This document shows positions 8,607 through 17,663 of a DNA stretch of 64,000 bases, in pieces. Where the stretch lies: assembly GCF_016862095.1 (NCBI RefSeq), contig NZ_BOMH01000007.1, forward strand, positions 186,001-250,000, in the 5' to 3' direction. This DNA comes from Actinoplanes cyaneus. GTDB lineage: Bacteria > Actinomycetota > Actinomycetes > Mycobacteriales > Micromonosporaceae. The translations under genes were made by a program, and so were the position numbers. The notes under the pieces are model-generated. The model did not search any database. It was not told where the DNA came from and saw only the letters and a program-made list of their open reading frames with translations. The stretch's first letter is position 1; each line of letters begins with the position of its first letter.

Positions 8607-9422
8607 GTGACCTACGAACCGGTCTACACGCGCACCCCGCGGAACGCGTTCGTCCCGAGTCCGGTCTTCGTCGGCATCGTCGCGATCTTCGCGGTGAGCG
8701 GCGTGCTGCTCTGGACGAAGTACGGCAACGTCGGGTTCGACGCGTTCCTGTTCATCGTGTCGGGCTGGCTGGTCTCGCTCTGCCTGCACGAGTACGCGCA
8801 CGCTGTCGCGGCGTACTTCTCCGGCGACCTGACCGTCGCCGACCGGGGTTACCTGCGGCTCAACCCGTTGAAGTACACGAGTCCGCTGCTGTCCATCGTG
8901 CTGCCGGTCATCGTGGTGATCCTGGGCGGCATCGGCCTGCCCGGTGGCGCGGTCTGGATCGATCACCGCTACATCAACAGCAAGCTGAAGGATTCCCTGA
9001 TCAGCGCGAGCGGGCCGCTCACCAACGTCATCCTGGCGGTGGTGGCGGCCCTGCCGTTCATAGTGGGCCTGGGGCCGGACATCGTGGAGACCGGGACCCG
9101 GGCGTTCGTCCTGACCGACCACCCGGAGTTCTGGCAGGCGCTCTCCGTGGTCGCGTTCCTGCAGATCACCGCGAGTGTGCTGAACCTGCTGCCGATCCCG
9201 GGGCTGGACGGTGGCAGCATCCTGCGGCCGTGGCTGAGCCCGGCCTACCGGCGCGCCTGGGACACGTTCGCCCCGTTCGGCTTCCTGCTGCTGTTCGTGG
9301 CGCTCTGGCAGACCAGCCTCGGCGACTACTTCTCCCGGCTGGTCACCTGGATCGCCGAGTGGCTCCAGCTCTATCCCGACCTGATCGCGCGGGGCTTCGA
9401 CCTGATGCGATTCTGGAGCTGA
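8607..9422 (+). CDS. Site-2-protease-like membrane zinc peptidase (M50-type)
   Basis: A 271-residue integral membrane protein. Seen: the zinc motif HEYAH at 61-65 inside a hydrophobic helix, and the second metal-site motif LLPIPGLDGG at 194-203 with Asp 201. These two motifs define the site-2 protease/rhomboid-independent M50 fold. About six transmembrane segments are visible. There is no PDZ or CBS domain, so it resembles the compact actinobacterial site-2 protease family. M50 enzymes cut transmembrane substrates; the substrate here is unknown. It begins at GTG one base after the preceding small gene. Confidence 0.85.
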   Translation: MTYEPVYTRTPRNAFVPSPVFVGIVAIFAVSGVLLWTKYGNVGFDAFLFIVSGWLVSLCLHEYAHAVAAYFSGDLTVADRGYLRLNPLKYTSPLLSIVLPVIVVILGGIGLPGGAVWIDHRYINSKLKDSLISASGPLTNVILAVVAALPFIVGLGPDIVETGTRAFVLTDHPEFWQALSVVAFLQITASVLNLLPIPGLDGGSILRPWLSPAYRRAWDTFAPFGFLLLFVALWQTSLGDYFSRLVTWIAEWLQLYPDLIARGFDLMRFWS

Positions 9423-9428
9423 GCCGAG

Positions 9429-9540
9429 GCCGACTCGGCAACGGGTCTGAGGTGTGGCCGACTCGGCAACGGGCTTGGGGCGAGGCTGTCCCGGCAACAG
9501 GCGTGAGGCGAGGCCGGCCCGGCAACGGGCCGGCCTCGAT
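9429..9540. repeat. 28-bp tandem repeat ending in a hairpin
   Basis: Four units begin at 9429, 9457, 9485 and 9513, each a version of GCCGACTCGGCAACGGG followed by a TGAGG-type spacer. The fourth unit is part of a perfect terminator hairpin. The array fills the space between two convergent genes. Confidence 0.85.
9510..9537. terminator. Perfect 12-bp stem, GCAA tetraloop terminator
   Basis: GAGGCCGGCCCG, loop GCAA, CGGGCCGGCCTC: a perfect 12-bp stem with a GNRA tetraloop, between the convergent peptidase and aldo/keto reductase genes. It can serve both strands. Confidence 0.75.
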
Positions 9541-9542
9541 GT

Positions 9543-10541
9543 TCACGGCCGCTCGGCCGGGCTGGTCGTCAGCTTCGGGTCCCGGGTGACGATCGGGTCG
9601 ACGATCTCGTTGATCGCCTTCAGCAGGCCCTCGTCCAGTTCCACCCCGGACGCCTTGACGTTGTCCCGCACCTGCTCGGGCCGGGACGCGCCGATGATCG
9701 CCGCCGAGACGTTCGGGTTGCTGAGCACCCAGGCGATCGCGAGCTGCCCCATGGTCAGCCCCGCCTGGTCGGCGAGCGGCTGCAGCCGGGCGACGGTGTT
9801 CAGCACGTCGTCCTCGAGCCAGCGGGCGATGAACCCCGCCCCGGACTTCTCGTCGGTGGCCCGTGACCCGGCCGGCGGCTGCTGACCCGCCTTGTACTTC
9901 CCGGTCAGCACACCCTGGGCGAGCGGCGACCAGACGATCTGGCCGAGACCCGACTCCTGCGAGGCGGGCACCACCTCGGCCTCTATGACCCGCCACAGCA
10001 TCGAGTACTGCGGCTGGTTCGACACCAGGCGGATCTTCAGCTCGTCCGCGAGAACCTTCGCCGCGCGGATCTGCGAGGCATCCCACTCGGACACGCCGAT
10101 GTAGTGCGCCTTGCCCGAGCGCACCACGTCGGCGAACGCCTCCATGGTCTCCTCGAGCGGCGTCGTGTGGTCGTACCGATGGGCCTGATAGAGGTCGACG
10201 TAGTCGGTGCCGAGCCGGCGCAGCGACCCGTCGATCGACGTCATGATGTGCTTGCGGGACAGGCCGCTGTCGTTGGCGCCCGGCCCGGTCCGCCAGTAGA
10301 CCTTGGTGAGGATCTCCAGGCCGTCGCGACGCTCGTCCTTCAGCGCCCGCCCCAGCACCTCCTCAGCGCGGGTGCCGGCGTAGACGTCGGCGGTGTCGAA
10401 CGTGGTGATCCCGGACTCGAGGGCCGCGCGCACACACGCGAGCGCGGCCTCCTCCTCCACCTGGGACCCGTGGGTGATCCAGTTGCCGTAGGCGATCTCG
10501 CTGACCAGCAGGCCGGAACGGCCGAGATGACGGAACTTCAT
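9543..10541 (-). CDS. Aldo/keto reductase
   Basis: A 332-residue NADPH-dependent oxidoreductase of the AKR superfamily. Seen: the catalytic tetrad D49, Y54, K80 and H121 (in FDTADVYAG, ILTKVY and YQAHRYD), and a C-terminal cofactor-binding segment (NPNVSAAIIGASRPEQVRDN). The sequence is closest in style to the potassium-channel beta-subunit-like AKRs (NWITHGSQ near the N-terminus). The natural substrate cannot be read from sequence. It lies 21 bp downstream of the large WG-repeat gene on the same strand and may be read from that transcript. Confidence 0.9.
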   Translation of the reverse strand: MKFRHLGRSGLLVSEIAYGNWITHGSQVEEEAALACVRAALESGITTFDTADVYAGTRAEEVLGRALKDERRDGLEILTKVYWRTGPGANDSGLSRKHIMTSIDGSLRRLGTDYVDLYQAHRYDHTTPLEETMEAFADVVRSGKAHYIGVSEWDASQIRAAKVLADELKIRLVSNQPQYSMLWRVIEAEVVPASQESGLGQIVWSPLAQGVLTGKYKAGQQPPAGSRATDEKSGAGFIARWLEDDVLNTVARLQPLADQAGLTMGQLAIAWVLSNPNVSAAIIGASRPEQVRDNVKASGVELDEGLLKAINEIVDPIVTRDPKLTTSPAERP

Positions 10542-10562
10542 ATCTCGAACCCTATCGAGTCA

Positions 10563-13500
10563 CTAGAGAACCGGCCGTGCGTCAGGCCGAAGCCGGACGA
10601 CCTCCTCGATCGCCTCCGCGCGCTCGGTGTACCTGGTCTCCACCAGCGGCTGCCCCTGCCGGTCCACCGCGCCCCAGCGGCCCGCCTCGTCGGCGATCAG
10701 GAACGCCGACGGGTGGATCACCACGGCCTTGTGCACCGGCGGGATCACCTGCTGCCCGTTCTGGTCGATCACGCCGAACCCGGTGCCGCCGTCGACGACC
10801 AGGAAACCCTCGTCGCTGAAGCCGTCGATCGGGCCGCCGGTGCTGAGCACGGTCGCGACCTGCCGCCATTTCGGCTGCACCACGATCCGGCCGTGCCGGT
10901 CGACCGCGCCCCAGCCACCGGCGCGCCGGAACAGCGCCAGGCCACGACGGAACGGCCGGACGTCCTCGAAGCCGCCCGGCACGATGAGCCGGTTCTCCCG
11001 GTCGATCGCGGACCAGCCGCCGTCGGCTTCCCGGGTCACCCAGGCCAGCCCCTCGGAGAACCGGTCGGCGGCCAGGTAACCCGAGTCGGCGCCGATCACC
11101 ACGGCGCCGGACGGGTCGATCAGCTCCCACGCCGGCGAGTCCGGGCGGCGCACCCACGCGACCCCCTCGGCGAACGCCTGCGCCTGGGCATACTTCGGCT
11201 CGACCGCCGCCGCGTAGCCCCACAGTCCCGCGCCCTCGTCCGGCAGCAGCATCGGCGCGGCCGGCAGCTCCAGCAACTCCTCGCGCCGCCGCGGGTAGGG
11301 ACCCCAGCCGTCGCCGGACCGCCGGGCGATCACGTCCAGCGCCAGCTCGATGCGTTCCACCAGCTCCGGGTCACGGTCCTGGCACAGGTCCAGGGCCCGC
11401 TCGAAGCGGTTCACCGCCTCCAGGAACCGCCCCTGCTCGTACGCCGAGCGCCCGGCCAGCTCGTAGATCTCCGCCCGCAGGCGAGCGGGCAGCTCCGGCG
11501 AGTCGGCCCGGGCATAGAGCCGGTCCGCCTCCTCGAACTCGCCCCGCCACTGCAGCACGTGCGCGAGCCGCGCCTGCGCCACCGAGATCATCCGGGCCTC
11601 ACCCGCGGACTCGGCGTGCCGCAGCCCTTCCCGCCCGTCGGCCAGCGCGTCGTCCAGCTCCCCGAGCACCCGCGACACGACCGCGCGCAGGGTGAGCAGC
11701 CCGGCCCGGACAGTGTCGCGCTCGGCGAACTCCAGCCGGTCGGACAGCCGGTCCACGAGATCCCACAGCCGGTCCGGCTCGTCGACCTGCTCCCGCAGCG
11801 TCTCCGGATCGAACATCCACGGGTACGCCGCGAGGATCTGCTCCGGGTCGGCCCGCCGCCGGTCCGCCGGCGCGCGCTGGTCCCGCCGCTGCCGGATCGG
11901 CGCGACGACCTCCTCCGGGTCGAGGTTGCGGCTTTTCTCCCGCTCAGATCCAGAAGCACGCGTACGTACGTCGTCAGCACCGTTCCCCGCACCGGCCGCG
12001 ACCGCCTCGGCACCCGGGCCGGCGCTCGCCACCTCCGCACCCGCCTCGCCGGCATCGCCCGCCGGAGCCCCGGCCATCTCTGCCGTCTCGACAGCCGGAG
12101 ACGCGACGACCTCTGCGGTCTCGGCGGCCGGTGTTTCACCGATCTCTGCCGTCTCAACGGCCGGAGTCTCAGCGACCTCTGGGGTGTCGACGGCCGGAGT
12201 CTCAGCGACCTCAGCGGCGTCAACGGCCGGAGTCTCAGCGGCGTCGGAAGCCGGAGTCCCGGTGCCCTCGGCGGCCGCGAACTCCGCGACGGCATCGACG
12301 GTCGCGGACCCGCTGTCCGTCCCGCCGTCCGCCGGCACCGCCACGATGGCCGGGACGGCGGCGGACGTCTCGGTCGCAGTGTCGTCGGTGAGTGCGAAGG
12401 CCGGCCCGGTCCCGTCGTGGTGGTGCTCGACGGTCGATCCCGGTTCGGATGTGTCGTGGGCGTCCCCGGATGCCGGTCCCGCACCAGCACTCACCGCGTC
12501 GGCCGAGGCGCCGCCGTCTCGCTCCCCACCCAGGCTCTCGAAGCCCCCGTCCGCCAGGGTCTCCACCGCGGCGACCGGCTCAGGCTCCGTCACGGAAGGA
12601 GCCGCAGCGACCGGCTCAGGTTCGCTCACCGGCGCGGCCACCGCTACCGGCTCGCTCGTGGGCGTCACCGCCGCGACCGGCTCAGCCTCCGCGAGGGCCA
12701 CCGTAACCGCCTTGATCGGCGGCCAGACCGGAATGCCCGGCCCCACCGGCGCGTCTGCCTCGACCCCGGCAGGAACAGCGCTGACCGGCCGCTCCACGCC
12801 GGTGAGGTCAACCCCGGAATCCACCGGCTCGTCCACGCCCACCGGTTCGTCGGCATGGACCGGCGCTGCGCTGACCGGCTGGTCCGCGAAGCCAGGTGCT
12901 GGGCTGACCAGGTCCTCGGCCACCGCCTCCGCAAGATCGGTGACAACGGTGAAGACCGGCTCCTCTTCGGTGAGGACCGGTTCGTCAGCCGCGCGGGCCG
13001 GCTCCTCCGCAGTGAGGGCCGGTTCGTCAGCCGCGTTGACCGGCTCCTCCGCGGTGGGGGCCAGTTCCTCAGCCGCGTGGACCGGCTCCTCCGCGGTGAG
13101 GACCGGCTCGACAGGCGTGAGGATCGGCTCGACGGCAGCGGCGACCGGTTCGGCGGCAGTCGGGACCGGCTCCTCAGCGGTGCGGAGCGGCTCCTCGGCC
13201 TCGACCAGATCCGGCGCGACACCCTCAGCGGCGAGGTGCGCGGCGACTAGGGGCTCGGCCGCGGGCTGCTCGTGACGTCCCGGCCGTTCGTCGGCGTCGG
13301 ACCGCTCGTGCCGCCCGTACCGCGCCTGCACCGCGGCAATCCACTCCGGAACGTCCCCGGCCGGCTCGTCCTCATCCCGCGAGTGCCCGCGGTGAGCCTC
13401 AGCGACCGCAGCCGCCTCCGGAACATCCTCCAGAGTCAACCGGGCCTGAGTGATCTCGGCCTCGCTCACCTCAGCGCTGTCCGAGCCCACGCGCGCCGGC

Positions 13501-15872
13501 GTGATCTCGGTCCGGGCTGCGTCGGCCGTCAAGCGCGTAGCTGTGCTCTCAACCGCGTCCGTGGCCAGGCGCGCCTGGGTGATCTCCAGCTCGGCCGCGT
13601 CTGTGGCCGGGCGCGTCTGGGTGATCTCCGGCTCGGCCGCGTCGGTGGTCAGGCGCGTCTGGGTGATCTCGGCGTCCACAACGGTCGCCTCGGCGGCGGC
13701 CGGTTCCTGCGTTGCCTCGTCCTCCGAGTCCTCCTCGGCCGCGAACCAACCGGCCGGCTTGACGATCTCCTCCTCGACCACGGGCTCGGGCGCCAGCGGC
13801 GAGGTGTCGGGCACGGGTGTCTCCGCCCCGAGCCCGCTCATCGACAGCAGCCAGCCGAGCCCGCGCGGCTCCTCAGTTGCCGGTTCGACGGAAGCGGCCG
13901 ATGGCGCCGGGGAGGCCGGCGGTGTCGGGACGGCAAAGGGAGCGTCGGCGGCCGGTGCCGCTGAGGCGGGCGCCGATCCCGAGGCTGCTGGCGGTGCCGA
14001 CGCGGCTTGCGGTGCCGACGCGGCTTGCGGTGCCGAGGCTGCTGGCGGTGCCGACGCGGTTTGCGGTGCCGGAGCGACGGTCTGCGCCGAGGCTTCCGGG
14101 AACGGCTGCGGAGCAGTTTCCGTGAACGGCGCCTCCGAGTAGGACGTCCCGCCGACCCCGGCCACCGCCTCGTCCCCGGGCCGCTGCCCCGGAACGCCGG
14201 CCGGCCCCTGAACCCCACCGGTGAACGGCTCGCCACGCCCGACCCGCCGAGGGTCGATCGCCTGAGTCTGCTCCTGGGACGGGAACGGCACCCCGCCACG
14301 CCGCGGCAGCGGCCCCCCGGGCGAACCCAGGTCCACCCGCCGCGGTTCGCCCCCCTGCGCGATCCCAGGACCCGCGATCCCGGAGACGGGCGCGATCCCA
14401 GGACCCGCGACCCCGGAGACGGGCGCGATCCCAGGACCGGCAACGCCGGACACGGGCGCAACCCGGGGACCGGCGATCCCGGGACCGGCGATCCCTGACA
14501 CGGGCGCAATCCCAGGACCGGCAACCCCGGACACAGGCGCGATCCCAGGACCAGCGACCCCAGAGACAGGCGCCGAAGCAACTCCGGAAACGGGCGCCGA
14601 GGCAATCCCGGAAACCGGCGCCGAGGCAATCCCGGAAACCGGCTGATCGGCGGCCCACCCGTAGTCGTCCCGCCGATAGGGCGCCTGCCCGGGATGCCCA
14701 GCCCCACCCGGGTACATCGCCGCCGGCGGCACGGCCGGCTGCTGAGGTGTCATCCGGGTCGGCTGGGCCGCGGGCCGCGACGGCGCCGGGCTGTTGCGAT
14801 CCTGCGGAGCGGGCCGGAGATCGAACGGCGATTCGGGCGTACGCCCGTCGCGCCCGCCTCGCGTCGGGAACGCTTCCGGCGGAGCGGGCCGCGCGCCACC
14901 GTAGGCCGGCCCACCGGTCGCGTCAGGCCGGCCCTGCTCGGGTCGAGGCCCATGCTGAGGTGGCCGCCCTTGGAACCCGGGCTGCTCCACGAACCGCTGC
15001 TGCGAACCAGCCGGCATCTGACCGGGCTGCATCTGGCCCGGCTGCCTCTGACCAGGCTGCGTCGGACCAGGCTGCATGTGGCCGGGCTGCTGCATCTGCC
15101 CAGGCGAAACTTGGCCCTGCTGCATCTGGCCGGGCGGAACTTGACCGGGCTGCATCTGGCCAGGCGGAACTTGGCCAGGGGCAACCGGCCCACGCTGCTG
15201 CCCGGGCGGAATCTGAGCCCCACCCCGAGCCGCCGGAGCCTGCCCGGCCCCGAACCCGCCACGCCCCGGCGCGGCCTGCCCTTCGTACCCGTCCCGATGC
15301 CACTGCGGAGGCTGCTGTGGTTGCTGAGGCTGCTGCGACTGCGGTGGTCGCCCACCCCAGTTCTCCTGCTGACGCTGGCCGGGTGGCGACTGCGGCACCC
15401 GGGCCGCCCCGGACGACGGACGTCCCGGCGAGACCGGCCCGGACGACGGACGCCCCGGTGAGCCGGGAGCCGGCGACCCGGGCGCCCATCCCGGTGTGGC
15501 CGACGCCGGAGACGGGTTTCCGCGCCCGTAGACGGGCGCACCCCCACGGCGCTGCTGATCCCCGTAGGGACGGTTCCAGGACGGGTCGTCGCGGGAGTCG
15601 CGCGGCGCACCACCGTACCGCTGCGGATCCTCGGCCGGAACCCGGCCGCGACCTTGGGGCGCGCCGCCTGCCGGAGTCGAGCTGACCGGCGCGGGTCCGG
15701 GCCGATCGCCGCGGGACGCCTCGTAGACCGGGGTGTGCACGGCCTTGCGGCGCCCGGGGTCGCCCGGATAGCGCTGACCGGGGAGCGGTTCCCACTCCCA
15801 AGTGATCTCGTAGACCCACGCGGGTTCGTCGTCCCAGCCTTCGCCGCCCGGGCGGGAGCTCCAACCGTTCAT
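10563..15872 (-). CDS. Very large low-complexity protein with TPR-like and C-terminal WG repeats
   Basis: About 1769 residues, no signal peptide or membrane helix. In order: a short conserved-looking head with MNGWSSRPGGEGWDDEP and ITWEWEPLPGQRYPGDPG; about 450 residues of Pro/Gly/Gln-rich sequence with PGQMQ-type and PVSGVAGPGIA-type tandem repeats; about 900 residues of acidic Ala/Glu/Pro/Val-rich sequence with repeated TAEEP and ETPAVDT motifs; a helical segment of two to four TPR-like units (around WRGEFEEADRLYARAD and YEQGRFLEAVNRFERALD); then WG repeats such as WGAVDRHGRIVVQPKW. WG repeats are beta-rich and of unknown binding role. The start is uncertain: ATG at 15872 begins the conserved head but lacks a good ribosome site, and a TTG at 15899 is possible. 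It is divergent from an ABC exporter. Function unknown; a cytosolic scaffold is only a guess. Confidence 0.85.
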   Translation of the reverse strand: MNGWSSRPGGEGWDDEPAWVYEITWEWEPLPGQRYPGDPGRRKAVHTPVYEASRGDRPGPAPVSSTPAGGAPQGRGRVPAEDPQRYGGAPRDSRDDPSWNRPYGDQQRRGGAPVYGRGNPSPASATPGWAPGSPAPGSPGRPSSGPVSPGRPSSGAARVPQSPPGQRQQENWGGRPPQSQQPQQPQQPPQWHRDGYEGQAAPGRGGFGAGQAPAARGGAQIPPGQQRGPVAPGQVPPGQMQPGQVPPGQMQQGQVSPGQMQQPGHMQPGPTQPGQRQPGQMQPGQMPAGSQQRFVEQPGFQGRPPQHGPRPEQGRPDATGGPAYGGARPAPPEAFPTRGGRDGRTPESPFDLRPAPQDRNSPAPSRPAAQPTRMTPQQPAVPPAAMYPGGAGHPGQAPYRRDDYGWAADQPVSGIASAPVSGIASAPVSGVASAPVSGVAGPGIAPVSGVAGPGIAPVSGIAGPGIAGPRVAPVSGVAGPGIAPVSGVAGPGIAPVSGIAGPGIAQGGEPRRVDLGSPGGPLPRRGGVPFPSQEQTQAIDPRRVGRGEPFTGGVQGPAGVPGQRPGDEAVAGVGGTSYSEAPFTETAPQPFPEASAQTVAPAPQTASAPPAASAPQAASAPQAASAPPAASGSAPASAAPAADAPFAVPTPPASPAPSAASVEPATEEPRGLGWLLSMSGLGAETPVPDTSPLAPEPVVEEEIVKPAGWFAAEEDSEDEATQEPAAAEATVVDAEITQTRLTTDAAEPEITQTRPATDAAELEITQARLATDAVESTATRLTADAARTEITPARVGSDSAEVSEAEITQARLTLEDVPEAAAVAEAHRGHSRDEDEPAGDVPEWIAAVQARYGRHERSDADERPGRHEQPAAEPLVAAHLAAEGVAPDLVEAEEPLRTAEEPVPTAAEPVAAAVEPILTPVEPVLTAEEPVHAAEELAPTAEEPVNAADEPALTAEEPARAADEPVLTEEEPVFTVVTDLAEAVAEDLVSPAPGFADQPVSAAPVHADEPVGVDEPVDSGVDLTGVERPVSAVPAGVEADAPVGPGIPVWPPIKAVTVALAEAEPVAAVTPTSEPVAVAAPVSEPEPVAAAPSVTEPEPVAAVETLADGGFESLGGERDGGASADAVSAGAGPASGDAHDTSEPGSTVEHHHDGTGPAFALTDDTATETSAAVPAIVAVPADGGTDSGSATVDAVAEFAAAEGTGTPASDAAETPAVDAAEVAETPAVDTPEVAETPAVETAEIGETPAAETAEVVASPAVETAEMAGAPAGDAGEAGAEVASAGPGAEAVAAGAGNGADDVRTRASGSEREKSRNLDPEEVVAPIRQRRDQRAPADRRRADPEQILAAYPWMFDPETLREQVDEPDRLWDLVDRLSDRLEFAERDTVRAGLLTLRAVVSRVLGELDDALADGREGLRHAESAGEARMISVAQARLAHVLQWRGEFEEADRLYARADSPELPARLRAEIYELAGRSAYEQGRFLEAVNRFERALDLCQDRDPELVERIELALDVIARRSGDGWGPYPRRREELLELPAAPMLLPDEGAGLWGYAAAVEPKYAQAQAFAEGVAWVRRPDSPAWELIDPSGAVVIGADSGYLAADRFSEGLAWVTREADGGWSAIDRENRLIVPGGFEDVRPFRRGLALFRRAGGWGAVDRHGRIVVQPKWRQVATVLSTGGPIDGFSDEGFLVVDGGTGFGVIDQNGQQVIPPVHKAVVIHPSAFLIADEAGRWGAVDRQGQPLVETRYTERAEAIEEVVRLRPDARPVL
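14350..14650 (-). repeat. Coding tandem repeat of about 33 bp (PVSGVAGPGIA)
   Basis: Inside the WG-repeat protein, an 11-residue unit PVSGVAGPGIA and shorter variants such as PVSGIASA recur roughly ten times. At DNA level the unit carries GGGCGCGATCCCAGGACC-like blocks. Length variation between strains is to be expected. Confidence 0.8.
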
Positions 15873-16009
15873 CGGGCGACCCGGCCCGGCGATTGGCAAC
15901 GCTCCGTCACGGCGAACTCCAGGGTGTCAAGAAATCGAGCCGTCGCCGACCGGTGACCCGGGTACAGTCTCCCGGCTCACTGCGGGTTGGTGGAAAGGAG
16001 AGTAGCTGC

Positions 16010-16870
16010 GTGGCCGGGAAGGACGCCAGCGTGCTCACGATCTCTCCGGATGGTCCGTTGCGCGGCTGGATTACTACTTTCGGTGCACTGGCCGGGTCGG
16101 GTTTCCGGCGGTACACCACCTATCGTCAGGCCACCATAGCCGGAACGTTCACCAATGTGGTCTTCGGCTACCTGCGGTGCTATGTGCTGCTCGCGGTGGC
16201 GGCGAGCGCGCTCGGCGGCCGGCCGGGTGGCTACGACGCGGAGCAACTCGCCACGTACGTGTGGTTCGGTCAAGGACTACTCAGCGTGGTCCTGCTGTGG
16301 GGCTGGGCGGAGCTCGCCGAACGTATCCGGACGGGCGACGTCGCTGCCGATCTGTTACGTCCGGTGTCCCCGCTGACCGCCTATCTGGCCGCTGACCTGG
16401 GCCGTGCCGCGCACGCGATGCTCACCCGGTTCGTCGTGCCGGTCGTGGTCGGCGCCCTGTGCTTCCCGCTACATCTGCCGCAGCGCTGGACGACGGTCCC
16501 GTTGTTCCTGGTGTCGGTGCTGCTCGCGGTCGTGGTCAGCTTCGGTTGCCGCTATCTGGTGAATGCGACGGCCTACTGGCTGCACGACGCGCGCGGCCCG
16601 ATCCTGCTGTGGGTGCTCGGCGCCGGGGTGCTGGGCGGCCTCTACTTCCCGCTGCGGCTGCTGCCGCACGAGCTGGCGCTGACGTTGTGGCTGGCCACGC
16701 CGATGCCGAGCATCCTGCAGACGCCGCTGGACGTGGCCGCCGAGCGGGACGGGCTCGCCCTGCAGGCGGGGCTGGTCGCGCTCCAAGCCGTCTGGGCGGT
16801 CGCGCTTCTGGCCCTGGCCTGGTTCGTGCAGAAACGTGCCGAGCGCCGCCTGGTGGTGCAGGGTGGGTGA
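16010..16870 (+). CDS. ABC-2-type exporter permease, subunit 1 (DUF990-like)
   Basis: A 286-residue membrane protein with about six helices. Starts at GTG behind AAAGGAGAG. Residues around RRYTTYRQATIAGTFTNVVF and ELAERIRTGDVAADLLRPV match the two-permease exporters whose membrane subunits carry a GDVAxDLLRP-type coupling segment. It is the first of three tightly overlapping genes (8-bp overlap with the next), so the transporter is two different permeases plus one ATPase. The substrate is unknown. It is divergent from the WG-repeat gene with a 137-bp gap. Confidence 0.85.
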   Translation: MAGKDASVLTISPDGPLRGWITTFGALAGSGFRRYTTYRQATIAGTFTNVVFGYLRCYVLLAVAASALGGRPGGYDAEQLATYVWFGQGLLSVVLLWGWAELAERIRTGDVAADLLRPVSPLTAYLAADLGRAAHAMLTRFVVPVVVGALCFPLHLPQRWTTVPLFLVSVLLAVVVSFGCRYLVNATAYWLHDARGPILLWVLGAGVLGGLYFPLRLLPHELALTLWLATPMPSILQTPLDVAAERDGLALQAGLVALQAVWAVALLALAWFVQKRAERRLVVQGG

Positions 16871-17663
16871 GTTCCGGGCGTACGTGGCGCTCGCCGGCGC
16901 CCAGGCGCGGTCGGCGTTCTCCTACCGGGTGTCGTTCCTGATCGAGATGGTCGTCAACGTCGGCGCGACCTTCTTCGACGTGCTCTCCGTGCTCGTGCTG
17001 TTCCGCGCGACGGACCGGATCGGCGGTTTCGCGTTGCCGGAGGCGCTGCTGGTGACCAGCCTGACGTCGGCCGGGTTCTCGCTGGCCGACTTCGTCGTCG
17101 GGAACGTGGACCGGCTCAAGACGTACGTCCGCGCCGGAACCCTGGACGCGGTGCTGGTCCGCCCGCTCGGCGTGCTGCCGCAGCTGCTGCTCATGGACCT
17201 GCCGATGCGCAAGGTGCTGCGGGTGATCTTCGGCCTGACCATGCTCGGCGTCGCGCTCGGCCTCAACGACATCGACTGGACCCCGTCCCGAGTGGTGTTG
17301 ATCACCCTCGCGCCGCTGTCCTGTGCCGTGTTCATGAGCGCCATCTTCGTGATCAGCGCGAGCCTCGCGTTCTGGTGGGTCGAGTCGGGGGAGATCGGGA
17401 GCGCGTTCACCTATGGCGGGCGCGACTTCGCGTCCTATCCGATCACCGTCTACGGCCCGGCGTTCCGCGGCCTTTTCGCGTACGCGCTCGGTTTCGCCTT
17501 CGTCTCCTATCAGCCGGCCCTGGCCCTTCTCGGCCACGCCGATCCGCTCGGTCTCCCGGCCTGGGCCGGGTTCGCCTCGCCACTGGTCGCGCTCGGCGCG
17601 GCCACCATCGCCGCGATCATGTGGCGCGTCGGCATCCGTCAATACAGGAGCACCGGTTCATGA
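16863..17663 (+). CDS. ABC-2-type exporter permease, subunit 2 (DUF990-like)
   Basis: A 266-residue membrane protein with about six helices. Residues SYRVSFLIEMVVNVGATFFDV and DRLKTYVRAGTLDAVLVRPLG resemble subunit 1 in plan, with the AGTLDAVLVRPL segment corresponding to the coupling helix. GTG at 16863 overlaps the end of the preceding permease gene by 8 bp, and its own stop overlaps the ATPase start (ATGA at 17660-17663). It probably forms a heterodimer with subunit 1. Confidence 0.85.
   Translation: MGEFRAYVALAGAQARSAFSYRVSFLIEMVVNVGATFFDVLSVLVLFRATDRIGGFALPEALLVTSLTSAGFSLADFVVGNVDRLKTYVRAGTLDAVLVRPLGVLPQLLLMDLPMRKVLRVIFGLTMLGVALGLNDIDWTPSRVVLITLAPLSCAVFMSAIFVISASLAFWWVESGEIGSAFTYGGRDFASYPITVYGPAFRGLFAYALGFAFVSYQPALALLGHADPLGLPAWAGFASPLVALGAATIAAIMWRVGIRQYRSTGS

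Noticed and set aside
10104..13250. A 1048-codon open frame on the plus strand
   Set aside because: It runs antisense through the aldo/keto reductase and the WG-repeat gene, and its product is His/Arg/Asp-rich with no known motif. High GC leaves such frames open; the opposite strand has clear domains.
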